The notes under the pieces were generated by a model that did not search any database, was not told the origin of the DNA, and worked only from the letters and a program-made list of their open reading frames with translations. From contig JAQWNM010000015.1 in assembly GCA_029268615.1 (NCBI GenBank), forward strand, positions 1-64,000: a stretch of DNA of 64,000 bases. Reading direction: 5' to 3'. This document shows, in pieces, positions 26,166-35,593 of the stretch (position 1 is its first letter; every line of letters begins with the position of its first letter). The translations under genes and the position numbers were made by a program. This DNA is from SAR86 cluster bacterium (GTDB taxonomy: Bacteria > Pseudomonadota > Gammaproteobacteria > Magnimaribacterales > Magnimaribacteraceae).

Positions 26166-27491
26166 ATGGGCAAAAAACTATTCATCAAGACCCACGGGTG
26201 TCAAATGAACGAATATGATTCTAATCGTATGAAAGACCTTTTGCATAATAGTCATGAGTTCAAAATAACCCATAATGAAGAAGAGGCAGATTTAATTTTA
26301 TTAAATACTTGTTCTATAAGGGAGAAAGCTCAAGAAAAGGTTTTTCATCAATTGGGAAGGTGGAAAAGGCTAAAAAAGAAAAATAAGGATCTCAAAATTG
26401 GTGTGGGAGGTTGCGTTGCTAGTCAAGAAGGTTCAGCAATAAAGAAAAGAGCTCCTTATGTAGATATCATTTTTGGACCTCAAACAATTCATAAAGTCCC
26501 AGAATTGTATGATGCTTCTAAAAAAAATAATAAAACTTCAATAGATATCTCATTTCCAAAAACAGAGAAATTTGATGTCCTACCTCAGCCAAATGAAGAA
26601 GGGCCTTCATCTATGGTGTCTATTATGGAAGGTTGTAATAAATACTGTTCTTTCTGTGTCGTCCCTCATACCCGTGGTAACGAGATAAGCAGAGATATAG
26701 AAGGTATTTTGGATGAAGTGCATCACTTCGTTAAAAAGGGTACAACTGAGATAATTTATTTAGGACAGAATGTAAATGCTTATAGAGATAGTTCATCTAA
26801 AGTCAAGGGAGAAGGCTTGGCAAATCTTATTAGAGAAACAGCAAAAATTGATGCTGTGACTAGAATTAGATATACGACCTCTCATCCTTTTGAATTTGGG
26901 GATGATCTAATTGAGGTATATAGAGAAGAGCCAAAATTAGTTAGTCATATTCATTTACCAGTGCAGAGTGGATCAAATAATATACTTAAGGCAATGAGAA
27001 GGCGGCACACTAGGGAGCAATATCTAAATTTGATAGATAAGATTCATGCTACTAGGGATAATATTTCAATATCTTCAGACTTTATAGTAGGTTTTCCGGG
27101 CGAAACAGATAAGGACTTTAATCAAACCCTGGATTTAGTAACTTCAATAGGCTTTGATGAATCTTATAGCTTTATGTACAGTGAAAGACCTAATACTAAG
27201 GCAATAGAAATGAATGATTCTGTGCCCTTAGAAGTCAAAAAAGAGAGATTAGAACTCCTACAGAGTGCCTTAAAGAGGCAAGCCCAAGATATAAGCCGAA
27301 AGATGTTAGGTAAAATTGAGAACTGCCTTGTGCTCGGGAGTTCAAAAAAGGACCCTGGTGAGTTTCAAGCTAGAACTGAGAATAACAGAGTGGTGAATTT
27401 TCCTGATGAGGGCAAAGAGATTTTTGGGAAAATAATCCCTTTAAAAATTATAGAGGTTTTGCCAAATTGCTTGAGAGGAATAGCTGTCTAA
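26166..27491 (+). CDS. miaB: tRNA methylthiotransferase MiaB
   Basis: The 441-residue radical-SAM enzyme adds the methylthio group to i6A37 of tRNAs. The N-terminal domain has the first cluster cysteines ([25 protein letters not shown]). The radical-SAM motif is [17 protein letters not shown] near residue 155, and a TRAM domain ends the protein. Length matches MiaB (about 445). It begins the miaB-phoH-ybeY-corC-lnt operon of RNA and envelope genes. Confidence 0.96.
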   Translation: MGKKLFIKTHGCQMNEYDSNRMKDLLHNSHEFKITHNEEEADLILLNTCSIREKAQEKVFHQLGRWKRLKKKNKDLKIGVGGCVASQEGSAIKKRAPYVDIIFGPQTIHKVPELYDASKKNNKTSIDISFPKTEKFDVLPQPNEEGPSSMVSIMEGCNKYCSFCVVPHTRGNEISRDIEGILDEVHHFVKKGTTEIIYLGQNVNAYRDSSSKVKGEGLANLIRETAKIDAVTRIRYTTSHPFEFGDDLIEVYREEPKLVSHIHLPVQSGSNNILKAMRRRHTREQYLNLIDKIHATRDNISISSDFIVGFPGETDKDFNQTLDLVTSIGFDESYSFMYSERPNTKAIEMNDSVPLEVKKERLELLQSALKRQAQDISRKMLGKIENCLVLGSSKKDPGEFQARTENNRVVNFPDEGKEIFGKIIPLKIIEVLPNCLRGIAV

Positions 27492-27495
27492 TGAT

Positions 27496-28458
27496 ATGGA
27501 AAATTTAAAATTTCAATTAGAACCAGAAGATCATCAAAGAATTCAGAATCTGTGCGGACCGACAAATCTTTTCTTAAAGCAAATAGAAAAAACTTTAGAG
27601 ATAAAGATTAGTAATAGAGGATTTAATTTTAAGCTGTCCGGTAAAGAAGGTAATCTAGATATAGGAAAAAAGGTATTGCTTGATTTATATGAACATTTAT
27701 CTTCTTCAAATGAATTAACGCAATTGGATGTGCACTTACATCTTGCAGAGGCTTTAAATTCTCCTGATATAGATGTTATGCAAGATCAAAATCAAAAGAA
27801 AATCCATTTAGTTACCCCTAAATTAGTAGTTATACCCAAAGGTGATATACAAAAGAAATATGTTCAAACTATTAAGACCAGAGATATAACTTTTGGAATT
27901 GGGCCTGCTGGAACAGGTAAAACATTTCTTGCTATAGCGGCCGCTGTAGAGCAGTTGATAAGTGGTCAAGTGCAAAGAATCATGCTGGTAAGACCAGCTG
28001 TGGAAGCGGGAGAAAAATTAGGATTTCTTCCTGGAGATTTATCTCAAAAGATTGATCCTTATTTGAGGCCACTGTATGACGCATTATTTGAGATGTTAGG
28101 TTTTGCCGAAGTTAGTCAGATGATAGATCAAAATATTATTGAAGCGTTGCCATTAGCTTTTATGAGAGGAAGAACATTAGATAATTCATTTATAATTTTG
28201 GATGAAAGCCAAAATGCAACTAAAGAACAGATGAAAATGTTTTTAACTAGGTTTGGTTTTGGGTCTAAATCAGTGATTACAGGTGATATAACACAAATTG
28301 ATCTACCTTCTTCGTCTCAATCAGGCTTGATCCATGCTCAAGAAGTGCTTAAAGATTTAGGAAAAGAAATTGGTTTTATTAATTTTACAGAAAGAGATGT
28401 AGTAAGGCATGGGCTTGTAAAAAAAATAGTCCAAGCTTACGAGAATGATAATTTTTAG
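27496..28458 (+). CDS. ybeZ: PhoH-like ATPase YbeZ
   Basis: The 320-residue ATPase has Walker A GPAGTGKTFLA near 134, Walker B FIILDESQNAT, and a C-terminal arginine-rich finish. An N-terminal KH-like part precedes it. YbeZ works with YbeY in ribosomal RNA maturation and quality control, consistent with ybeY being the next gene. The start ATG is 5 bases after the miaB stop. Confidence 0.93.
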   Translation: MENLKFQLEPEDHQRIQNLCGPTNLFLKQIEKTLEIKISNRGFNFKLSGKEGNLDIGKKVLLDLYEHLSSSNELTQLDVHLHLAEALNSPDIDVMQDQNQKKIHLVTPKLVVIPKGDIQKKYVQTIKTRDITFGIGPAGTGKTFLAIAAAVEQLISGQVQRIMLVRPAVEAGEKLGFLPGDLSQKIDPYLRPLYDALFEMLGFAEVSQMIDQNIIEALPLAFMRGRTLDNSFIILDESQNATKEQMKMFLTRFGFGSKSVITGDITQIDLPSSSQSGLIHAQEVLKDLGKEIGFINFTERDVVRHGLVKKIVQAYENDNF

Positions 28459-28472
28459 TCGTAATACTTTTC

Positions 28473-28925
28473 ATGGATATCACATTTCAAAATCATAATA
28501 AACAGCTGCCTTTAACTAAAAAACAAATAAAGAATTGTATACAACTCTTATTTACCGAAATAGGAAATAAAGATTTTAATAAAATTAACATGTCCATAGC
28601 TTTCTTATCAGATAAGGATATTAGGGCTCTGAATTTAAAATATAGAGAGGTAGATAAAAGCACTAACATTCTTGCATTTCCAGATTTATCCCCTATAGAT
28701 TTCAACTCTAATTCTTACCTAGGAGATTTAGCAATTTGTTTGTCAGTTGTCCAGAAAGAGGCTAATATTAGGTCTTTAAAATTATCTAATCATCTATTTC
28801 ATATTATTATTCACGGCACTCTACATTTATTAGGTTATGATCATAATAATGAAATTAAAGCTGGTATTATGGAAAACATAGAAATTTCTATATTAGAAAA
28901 GTTAAAAATTACTAATCCTTATTAA
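28473..28925 (+). CDS. ybeY: rRNA maturation factor YbeY
   Basis: The 150-residue endoribonuclease has the zinc motif H-x3-H-x5-H in HGTLHLLGYDH near residue 113 and the conserved STNILAFP segment. It takes part in 16S rRNA 3'-end maturation. Length matches the family (about 155). It sits 14 bases after ybeZ. Confidence 0.95.
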   Translation: MDITFQNHNKQLPLTKKQIKNCIQLLFTEIGNKDFNKINMSIAFLSDKDIRALNLKYREVDKSTNILAFPDLSPIDFNSNSYLGDLAICLSVVQKEANIRSLKLSNHLFHIIIHGTLHLLGYDHNNEIKAGIMENIEISILEKLKITNPY

Positions 28926-28943
28926 GAAATAATAGAAGACTAA

Positions 28944-29813
28944 ATGAAAGAAGAGCCTCCAAGTATAAACGCCAAGCCCTATGGGCTTGGTTTCATGAAA
29001 CGTTTTTTTAGAATTACTAAAAGCTTTTATCAGAAGTTTTCTTACAAACCTAAAGATAAGGTTTCCTTTTTAGTTCACCTTAAAGATATTTCTTCTAATG
29101 GTGTTATAGAGAAAGGCACTCTAAGAATGCTAGAAGGAGCTTTAAAGGTAAGCACTTCTAAAGTCAGAGATATTATGATTCCAAAGACTCAAATGATAAT
29201 GGTTGACTCAAAGGAGTCTTTAAAAGATTTTTATGAAAGAATAATAGAATCTGGCCATTCTAGATACCCAATTTTTGATTCCGATATAAACAAAATAATA
29301 GGAATTTTACTTGCGAAGGATTTGTTATCAGAGTCCTTGTTAGGAAAGACTGAGACTTCGGATTTTTCAAAAGTAATGAGGCCAGTAGTATTAATTCCCG
29401 AAAGCAAGAAGCTGAATACTCTTTTAGATGAATTTAGGATGAATAGGAACCACATGGCTATAGTTATTGATGAGTATGGTGAAGTGACAGGATTGGTTAC
29501 TATTGAGGATGTATTAGAAGAGATCGTGGGCGAAATTGAAGATGAAACTGACGATCAATTGAATAAAATGATAGAAAGGAATAAAGATGGAAGTTATTTA
29601 GTTTCAGCTCTTACTCCCATAGAAGATTTTAATCTTGAATTTAACTCAAATCTTCTGAAGGAAGACTTTGATACTTTGGGTGGTATATTGAGTCATCATT
29701 TTGGAAAGATACCTAAAAAGAATGATAGTATTTCAATAGAATCATTACAATTTTTTATAGAATCAACTGAAAAAAGAAGAATTAAGAAAGTAAGAGTTAT
29801 AAAGTTATCTTAA
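28944..29813 (+). CDS. ybeX: CorC/YbeX CBS-domain protein
   Basis: The 289-residue protein has two CBS domains (MIPKTQMIMVD near 75 and VMRPVVLIPESKKL near 140) and a C-terminal CorC_HlyC domain (from about 205). It lacks the membrane DUF21 domain, as YbeX/CorC does. In E. coli it is linked to magnesium/cobalt resistance and ribosome metabolism. The start is debatable: the ATG at 28944 is used, but an in-frame ATG at 28995 follows a strong hairpin at 28972-28990. Confidence 0.92.
   Translation: MKEEPPSINAKPYGLGFMKRFFRITKSFYQKFSYKPKDKVSFLVHLKDISSNGVIEKGTLRMLEGALKVSTSKVRDIMIPKTQMIMVDSKESLKDFYERIIESGHSRYPIFDSDINKIIGILLAKDLLSESLLGKTETSDFSKVMRPVVLIPESKKLNTLLDEFRMNRNHMAIVIDEYGEVTGLVTIEDVLEEIVGEIEDETDDQLNKMIERNKDGSYLVSALTPIEDFNLEFNSNLLKEDFDTLGGILSHHFGKIPKKNDSISIESLQFFIESTEKRRIKKVRVIKLS
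28972..28990 (+). repeat. Perfect GC-rich hairpin at the start of ybeX
   Basis: CCAAGCCC and GGGCTTGG form a perfect 8-bp stem with a 3-base TAT loop, followed by the palindrome TTTCATGAAA and then CG and a run of seven T. In this AT-rich DNA it is the strongest short hairpin I noticed. It lies within the first 20 codons of ybeX, just before an alternative ATG at 28995. It might cause partial termination or control translation. Confidence 0.45.
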
Positions 29814-29848
29814 TTTTATTTAAGAAGTTTTTAGTTATTAAATAAAAT
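29813..29848 (+). repeat. A/T-only inverted repeat before lnt
   Basis: An exact 11-bp inverted repeat (ATTTTATTTAA and TTAAATAAAAT) with a 14-base spacer fills nearly the whole gap between ybeX and lnt; its second arm ends 2 bases before the lnt ATG. No Shine-Dalgarno site is visible there. It may fold weakly in mRNA or be a protein site; in AT-rich DNA such repeats arise by chance more easily. Confidence 0.35.
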
Positions 29849-29849
29849 A

Positions 29850-31340
29850 ATGAAGACTAAATATTTACTTTCAATAATTTCAGGCTCCCTATTCTCTTTG
29901 AGCTTTGCACCATTTAATGTATGGCCCCTATTAATTTTTTCTCTTGTTTTATATATCTATTTATTAAATGGATTAACTTATAAACAAAGTTTTAGGGTTG
30001 GATATTTATATGGATTAGGTATTTGGAGCGTAGGTATTTCCTGGGTGTATGTGAGTATTCACTATCATGGAAACATAAATATTTATTACTCTATAATTAT
30101 TACCTTACTTTTTATAGTCCTCTTATCCTTTTATTCTGCTTTGCAGGCAATCATTTATAAATATTTTAATTTTAATAGATTATCAGGCCCTCTTCTTTCA
30201 TTTTCTTTGTCGTGGGTTTTATTAGAACTAATTAGAGAATCTTTATTTACAGGATTTCCTTGGTTGATTGCAGGTACCTCTATTGCAGGTTCATTAATAG
30301 ATGGCTGGATACCAATTATAGGCGCAATTGGCATGTCAATTTTAATATCAGTCCTTTCAGGATCAATATATATTTTAATTACACAGTTAAATAATAGAAA
30401 ATTAGTAACTTTTGCAGTTATTACTATCTTAGTTATAGTCACCCCCGGTTATTTATTGAAAGATATAAATTGGACTCAAAAAAAAGATCAAATAACTATT
30501 TCAGTAATTCAGCCTAATTTAACTTTAAAAGAGAAATGGAGTTTATCAGGCATACAAAAAACTAGAAGAATATTTGAAAAAGCTATAAAACAAGCAGACA
30601 ACAAAGAACTAATTATCTTTCCTGAAACAGCATTAATTCTTAATGAAAGTAAGCAGATAAATTGGTTAAATTCTATGGATAAGTCTGCTCGACTAAAAGA
30701 AGTAGGTATCATTACTGGCATTATAGAAAGAAAGGAAACTGATCTTAATTCTGAAGATTCATTAATTTATAACAGAATAAAGGGATTTGGAGATGCACAA
30801 GGTTCATATAACAAAATAAAATTAGTCCCTTTTGGAGAATTCATCCCTTTCAATAGATTTAGCGGAAATTTACTAGATCTTATTGGATTAAAACTTACAA
30901 ATACCATCCCAGGTCAAGATTATAGTTCTATAATATTCAAGGATAATAATATCTCACCTTCAATATGCTATGAAGTAGCTTTTAGTAATTTAATTAGAAA
31001 ATCATCTTTAAATAGCAACTTATTAGTAACAATTAGCAATGATACTTGGTTTGGAGGTTCTATTGGACCAGACCAGCATTTGGAGATAGCCCAAAATAGA
31101 GCAATAGAACATCAAAAACCTTTAATAAGGTCTACAAACAGTGGCATAAGTTCTATAATTGATAAAAATGGTAATTTTTTACTAAAACAAGGAAATTTTG
31201 AAGATAAATCTATGAAAGCCACAATTAGCAGCTATCAAGGATTAACTCCTTTCGTTAAATATGGGTACTTATTTACTTATATATACTTAATATTAGGTTA
31301 TTTATGGTTATTTTTTAAAAAAGTAACAAAAGTATCATAA
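29850..31340 (+). CDS. lnt: Apolipoprotein N-acyltransferase
   Basis: The 496-residue inner-membrane enzyme adds the third acyl chain to lipoproteins. Several membrane helices cover residues 1-200 and another lies at the C-terminus; the periplasmic nitrilase-type domain at about 215-460 has the triad E259 (FPETALI), K324 (KIKLVPFGE) and C373 (SICYEV). It closes the miaB-lnt operon. It would finish the lipoproteins encoded in this window, such as LptM and the DUF6279 protein. Confidence 0.95.
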   Translation: MKTKYLLSIISGSLFSLSFAPFNVWPLLIFSLVLYIYLLNGLTYKQSFRVGYLYGLGIWSVGISWVYVSIHYHGNINIYYSIIITLLFIVLLSFYSALQAIIYKYFNFNRLSGPLLSFSLSWVLLELIRESLFTGFPWLIAGTSIAGSLIDGWIPIIGAIGMSILISVLSGSIYILITQLNNRKLVTFAVITILVIVTPGYLLKDINWTQKKDQITISVIQPNLTLKEKWSLSGIQKTRRIFEKAIKQADNKELIIFPETALILNESKQINWLNSMDKSARLKEVGIITGIIERKETDLNSEDSLIYNRIKGFGDAQGSYNKIKLVPFGEFIPFNRFSGNLLDLIGLKLTNTIPGQDYSSIIFKDNNISPSICYEVAFSNLIRKSSLNSNLLVTISNDTWFGGSIGPDQHLEIAQNRAIEHQKPLIRSTNSGISSIIDKNGNFLLKQGNFEDKSMKATISSYQGLTPFVKYGYLFTYIYLILGYLWLFFKKVTKVS

Positions 31341-31354
31341 TTAATATTTAAAAA

Positions 31355-31972
31355 ATGAACTTATTAAAAAAACTACATATATTGCCAATTATATTCTTTT
31401 TAGCTTCTTGTAATGTAACAAATGTTGATTATTTAATTAGTGATCAGCAAAAAATCTTATATTCTATAAAAGAAATAGATGATACATTCTTAAAAAAAGA
31501 TATTATTTTTATTGATATTACTTCTCAATCACTATATTTTTTAAAAAAGGGACAGGTTTTTAAAAAATACACTATTTCCTCTTCTAAGTATGGTACAGGT
31601 AGTAGTGAGGGGAGCTTAAAAACGCCTTTAGGTATTCATTCTATTAAACAAAAAATAGGAAAAGATCTTCCTTTAGGAGCAATTCTAAAGGGAAGGGTCT
31701 GGAATGGGGATATAGCTCAAATTATTTCTGAACCTATTGATACTAATTTTGATCATGTAACTTCTAGAGTTTTATGGCTAGAGGGTTTAGAAAATGGTTT
31801 AAACAGAGGAAAAGGGATAGACTCTTACAACAGATTTATATATATTCACGGCACAGCAGAAGAAGGATTGATAGGAAGTCCTGCTTCAGATGGCTGCATT
31901 AGGATGTATAACGATGATGTTGTAGATTTGTACAATCTATCTGAAATTGATATGCCTGTTTTAATTTTTTAA
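31355..31972 (+). CDS. L,D-transpeptidase (YkuD) lipoprotein
   Basis: The 205-residue protein has a signal peptide with lipobox LASC (C19) and one YkuD domain ending in the active-site motif with H165 (YIHGTAEEG) and nucleophile C181 (SPASDGCIRM). It makes 3-3 peptidoglycan cross-links or links proteins to peptidoglycan. It is shorter than ErfK-type enzymes (about 300) and lacks a LysM domain, so it is a minimal lipid-anchored form. It starts 14 bases after lnt. Confidence 0.9.
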   Translation: MNLLKKLHILPIIFFLASCNVTNVDYLISDQQKILYSIKEIDDTFLKKDIIFIDITSQSLYFLKKGQVFKKYTISSSKYGTGSSEGSLKTPLGIHSIKQKIGKDLPLGAILKGRVWNGDIAQIISEPIDTNFDHVTSRVLWLEGLENGLNRGKGIDSYNRFIYIHGTAEEGLIGSPASDGCIRMYNDDVVDLYNLSEIDMPVLIF

Positions 31973-31986
31973 TATAGGAGCTAATT

Positions 31987-32538
31987 TTGAAAAAATTATT
32001 TTTTTTATTTTTTTTAACAATTCCATTTTATTCTTATTCTCAATGTCCTGAAATTTTAGATCATGACATTAGGGTTTTAGCTTCTTCGGAAAGTAGAAGC
32101 CTGTGTGACTTTAAAGATAAGGTAATATTAGCTGTAAATGTAGCTAGTCAATGTGGCTATACTTATCAATATGAATCTTTACAAAGTTTATATTCAAAAT
32201 ATAAAAGTAAAGATTTTGTAGTACTTGGTTTTCCCTCTAATGATTTCTTCCAAGAAAGAGCAAAAGATGAAGATGAAGTAAAAGAGTTCTGTAAAACAAC
32301 ATATGGTGTGGATTTTCCAATGTTTAAAAGATCTCATGTAAAAACTGGCGGAGGGATGATCAGAAAATCTTTTAAACCAAATTCTTTTTATGAAGATTTA
32401 ATTAAAGAAACTGGTATTGAACCAACCTGGAATTTCAATAAATATTTAATTTCAAAGGATGGCAAAGTTCTTCATTTTGACCAGAAGGTTGAACCTGATA
32501 GTGAGCAATTACTTACAGCTATATCACTACTTTTATAA
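31987..32538 (+). CDS. Exported glutathione peroxidase-like enzyme
   Basis: The 183-residue protein begins with TTG at 31987, supported by AGGAG 6 bases upstream. A signal peptide (KKLFFLFFLTIPFYSYS) is followed by the GPx fold. Active-site residues are C56 (NVASQCGYT), Q89 (in the FPSNDFFQE loop), W148 and N149 (PTWNF). The usual C-N-Q-F of the second loop reads S-N-D-F. The signal peptide is unusual, since the common bacterial homologue BtuE is not exported; it probably reduces peroxides in the periplasm, likely with thioredoxin-type reductants. Its stop overlaps convergent rpiA by 6 bases. Confidence 0.87.
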   Translation: MKKLFFLFFLTIPFYSYSQCPEILDHDIRVLASSESRSLCDFKDKVILAVNVASQCGYTYQYESLQSLYSKYKSKDFVVLGFPSNDFFQERAKDEDEVKEFCKTTYGVDFPMFKRSHVKTGGGMIRKSFKPNSFYEDLIKETGIEPTWNFNKYLISKDGKVLHFDQKVEPDSEQLLTAISLLL

Positions 32539-33213
32539 GGTTTCTATATTTATTATTTTTATATCTTGATCTGATGCTTCAATAATTACATCAGCTTTTC
32601 TTTTAGAAAAAATACCATTTTCTACAATGCCAGGTATATTATTAAGTGTATTTTCCATGTCGTAAGGTACCGGAATTTTTAGATTATGTACGTCTAATAT
32701 TTGATTACCATTATCTGTAATAAAATTAGTTCTATATACTGGCTTTCCTCCCATTCTCATTACTTCACGCGCTATTGAACTTCTAGCAATTTCTAGCACT
32801 TCAATTGGTAAAGGGAATCTGCCTAACAAATCAACGTTTTTAGAATCATCCACAATGCATAAAAATTTCTTTGAGGAGTATGCTAGGATTTTTTCTCTAG
32901 TTAGGGCACCTCCTCCACCCTTAATTAATTCAAAGTTAGAATTAAATTCATCAGCACCATCTATATAGAAATCTATTCCGTGCACCTCATTGAGTTCTAG
33001 TATATTAATGCCTGAAGTAAGTAATAAATTTTTAGAGGCTTCAGAGCTGCATATAGCTGCTTTAAAAGTGAGCTTACTTTTAATTAATTCATCAATAAAA
33101 AAGTTAGTTGTTGAGCCTGTGCCTATTCCTATTACTGAATCTTCATTCAGAAAAGGGAGTATAAATTCAAAAGCTTTTTTAGCAGCTTCTTTCTTTTTGG
33201 TGTTTTGATCCAT
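32533..33213 (-). CDS. rpiA: Ribose-5-phosphate isomerase A
   Basis: The 226-residue enzyme interconverts ribose- and ribulose-5-phosphate. Motifs: VIGIGTGSTTNFFID near 25, DGADEFN near 88, KGGGGALTREKI with the catalytic glutamate near 105. Length matches RpiA (about 220). It diverges from ilvA, as rpiA does in several gammaproteobacteria. Confidence 0.96.
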   Translation of the reverse strand: MDQNTKKKEAAKKAFEFILPFLNEDSVIGIGTGSTTNFFIDELIKSKLTFKAAICSSEASKNLLLTSGINILELNEVHGIDFYIDGADEFNSNFELIKGGGGALTREKILAYSSKKFLCIVDDSKNVDLLGRFPLPIEVLEIARSSIAREVMRMGGKPVYRTNFITDNGNQILDVHNLKIPVPYDMENTLNNIPGIVENGIFSKRKADVIIEASDQDIKIINIETL

Positions 33214-33253
33214 AGAATAAATATGTATAAGGTGATTATTATTTACCTCAAAG

Positions 33254-33259
33254 TATAAT
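33254..33259 (+). promoter_or_regulatory. ilvA: Candidate -10 element for ilvA
   Basis: A consensus TATAAT lies 37 bases before the ilvA ATG in the 82-base divergent rpiA/ilvA gap. No good -35 hexamer is found at 16-18 bases, so the call rests on the -10 alone. No attenuator leader peptide fits in the space. Confidence 0.35.
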
Positions 33260-33295
33260 GATCTTTTCCTATTATTTGGGAATTATTAAAATTTA

Positions 33296-34828
33296 ATGAA
33301 ATTAACTAAAAGTAAGCCATTTTTAAAAAAGATACAATCAAGTAATGTTTATGATGTTGCTATGGTTACACCCTTAACTCAAGCCTCTAAGCTTTCAAAA
33401 GAGCTTGATAATAATATCCTTCTTAAAAGGGAAGATCTTCAACCTGTTTTTTCATTTAAATTAAGAGGGGCTTATAACAAATTATCTAGGTTAAAGAAAA
33501 AGGGCTCAAATAAGAAGGTTATAGCTGCCTCTGCAGGAAATCACGCACAAGGAGTGGCTTATGCATCCAATAAATTGGGTATTAGATCAACAATCGTAAT
33601 GCCATTAACTACTCCTTCAATAAAGATAGATTCAGTAAAGAATTATGGAGCAAGAGTCTTACTTTATGGAGATAACTTTGATGAAGCATTTGCTTACGCT
33701 AAAAATTTATCTTTAGAAAAAAAAGAAGAATTTATTCACCCTTATGATGATCCTGACGTAATAGCTGGTCAAGGTACGATAGGAATGGAAATTCTTGAAG
33801 TGTTGCCAACTCTTGATGCTATTTTTGTACCCGTTGGAGGTGGAGGCCTTATCGCTGGTATAGGGGCATACATAAAAAGTTTGAGACCGGATATAAAAGT
33901 TATAGCAGTAGAGCCAGTTGACGCAGCTTGCTTACAATTAGCTCTTTCAGCAAAAAAGCGGTTGGCTTTGAAAGAGGTTGGGCTTTTTGCAGATGGAGTT
34001 GCGGTCAGACAAATAGGAAAACTTACATATGGTTTAATCAATGAATGGATAGATGAAGTGGTGACAGTGTCAGTAGACGAAATTTGTGCAGCAGTTCAAG
34101 ATACTTTCGAAGCTACGAGAACAATCCCAGAACCGGCAGGTGCTTTGTCTTTAGCAGGATTGAAGAAATTGACTTTACAGAGGGGCTGGAAAAATAAATT
34201 TTTAGTAGCTATTAACTCAGGAGCAAATATTAATTTTGATAGATTATCTCATATTGTAGAAAGAGTTCAGCTAGGAGAAAAGAAAGAAGCGCTAATAAGT
34301 ATAAAAATTCCTGAAAAGAGAGGCAGCTTTAGAAGATTCTGTAAAAGTTTAGAAAAAAGAATGATAACGGAGTTTAATTATAGGGCGGACGATGAAGTTT
34401 CTGCCAATATATTTGTGGCTTGTAAAATCAATGGTGGTTCTTCTGAAAAGAAATCATTAATTAAAGGCCTTAAATCAAAAGGTTATTCTCCTATAGACCT
34501 TTCTGAAAACGAGGTGGCAAAAATACATATAAAACATATGGTAGGTGGAAAGGCTCCTAAACATATAACTGAGTATGGAGAGTTAGTATTTAGAGTTGAG
34601 TTCCCTGAAAAGCCTGGAGCTTTGTTAAATTTTTTGAGCACATTAGGCGATGAATGGAATATTACATTATTTCATTATAGGAATCAGGGTGCAGCTTACG
34701 GACGTGTTTTAGTAGGTTTTCAAGCAAAAGAGAATGAAAGATATAAATTAATTAAGAAACTAAAAGAAATTAATTTCCCTTTTTGGGATGAGTCTGAAAA
34801 CAAAGCTTATTTGTCATTTCTGAATTAA
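33296..34828 (+). CDS. ilvA: Biosynthetic threonine ammonia-lyase
   Basis: The 510-residue PLP enzyme deaminates threonine to 2-oxobutanoate, the first isoleucine step. The PLP lysine is K55 in SFKLRGAYNK; SAGNHAQGVA and the GGGGLIAG phosphate loop follow. The C-terminal third (from about 325) holds the two ACT-like regulatory subdomains for isoleucine feedback, so this is the biosynthetic rather than catabolic form. Its end overlaps the convergent fau gene by 4 bases. Confidence 0.96.
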   Translation: MKLTKSKPFLKKIQSSNVYDVAMVTPLTQASKLSKELDNNILLKREDLQPVFSFKLRGAYNKLSRLKKKGSNKKVIAASAGNHAQGVAYASNKLGIRSTIVMPLTTPSIKIDSVKNYGARVLLYGDNFDEAFAYAKNLSLEKKEEFIHPYDDPDVIAGQGTIGMEILEVLPTLDAIFVPVGGGGLIAGIGAYIKSLRPDIKVIAVEPVDAACLQLALSAKKRLALKEVGLFADGVAVRQIGKLTYGLINEWIDEVVTVSVDEICAAVQDTFEATRTIPEPAGALSLAGLKKLTLQRGWKNKFLVAINSGANINFDRLSHIVERVQLGEKKEALISIKIPEKRGSFRRFCKSLEKRMITEFNYRADDEVSANIFVACKINGGSSEKKSLIKGLKSKGYSPIDLSENEVAKIHIKHMVGGKAPKHITEYGELVFRVEFPEKPGALLNFLSTLGDEWNITLFHYRNQGAAYGRVLVGFQAKENERYKLIKKLKEINFPFWDESENKAYLSFLN

Positions 34829-35403
34829 TCTTGGACCTTTACAAATTTTGTAGGTGTTAAGATGCCGTCCATCTTCAGATCATGATTCTCAGGAAAGCAT
34901 GTTTCTTGTTCTTGAAAATCATAGGCTAGTCCGAGAAGCGGAGCCAATAGATCTTTCTTTGTACTGAAAGTAATATCATAAAACCCTAATCCCATGCCGA
35001 CCCTGAAGCCTAAGTTATCAAAAGCAATGAGAGGCAATATTATCAAGTCTAATTCTTCTATTTCTATTTCTTTGGTACCTATAGGTTCTAATATTCCGAA
35101 GGAATTTTCTATCATTTTAGAATCATGTATATATTCTTTGAAGATCATTTTGCGCCTTTTTTTATCTATAATTGCAGGCAAATAACAATCATTTCCTTCT
35201 TTAAGAATTTTTTTTATGATTCCTAATGTACTTATCTCACTTTTATAAGACCAATAAATTCCTATTTTATTAGCTTCATACTCTTTCTTTATTAATTTAT
35301 CCCATAATATTATGAGTTTTTTTTCTAAGACATTCTGCTCTTCTTTAGAAATAGCAGATCTTATTTTAAGTATTTTTGTTCTTATTGCAGCCTTGGAATT
35401 CAT
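34825..35403 (-). CDS. fau: 5-formyltetrahydrofolate cyclo-ligase
   Basis: The 192-residue protein (start ATG at 35403) converts 5-formyl-THF to 5,10-methenyl-THF with ATP. The N-terminal basic helix (MNSKAAIRTKIL) and the C-terminal GMGLGFYD loop (usual form G-x-G-x-G-Y-Y-D) identify the family. It follows the 6S RNA gene directly, the conserved ssrS-fau (ygfA) arrangement, so it is likely read from the 6S promoter. Confidence 0.9.
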   Translation of the reverse strand: MNSKAAIRTKILKIRSAISKEEQNVLEKKLIILWDKLIKKEYEANKIGIYWSYKSEISTLGIIKKILKEGNDCYLPAIIDKKRRKMIFKEYIHDSKMIENSFGILEPIGTKEIEIEELDLIILPLIAFDNLGFRVGMGLGFYDITFSTKKDLLAPLLGLAYDFQEQETCFPENHDLKMDGILTPTKFVKVQD

Positions 35404-35408
35404 AATAG

Positions 35409-35588
35409 TGACCGCCCAGATTGCCGGTGTAGGCACATCCTTGAACCGATTTGTTCAAGGCGGTGGTTCTCTAAAGATCTTCAGGCTTCCCTTTAGTAGG
35501 GCTTGCACAACAGAGCTTGCAAAAACCTCCTAATTATTTTTTATCGGCTCAAGCGTTTAGTACTTACTGCCAAACAATCTAGGTAGTG
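35409..35588 (-). ncRNA. ssrS: 6S RNA
   Basis: The non-coding space between zapA and fau holds a 6S RNA, as in E. coli. On the minus strand I see TGAGCCGATA in the 5' part, GAAGCCT in the middle, and the 3' hallmark CCTTGAAC...GGTTCAAGG. The ends can pair into a long closing stem: ACTACCTAGATTG at the 5' side with CAATCTGGGCGGT at the 3' side, with G-U pairs. A promoter sits just upstream. Ends are estimates; length about 180 is like E. coli (184). 6S RNA binds and sequesters sigma-70 RNA polymerase. Confidence 0.9.
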
Positions 35589-35593
35589 ATAAA

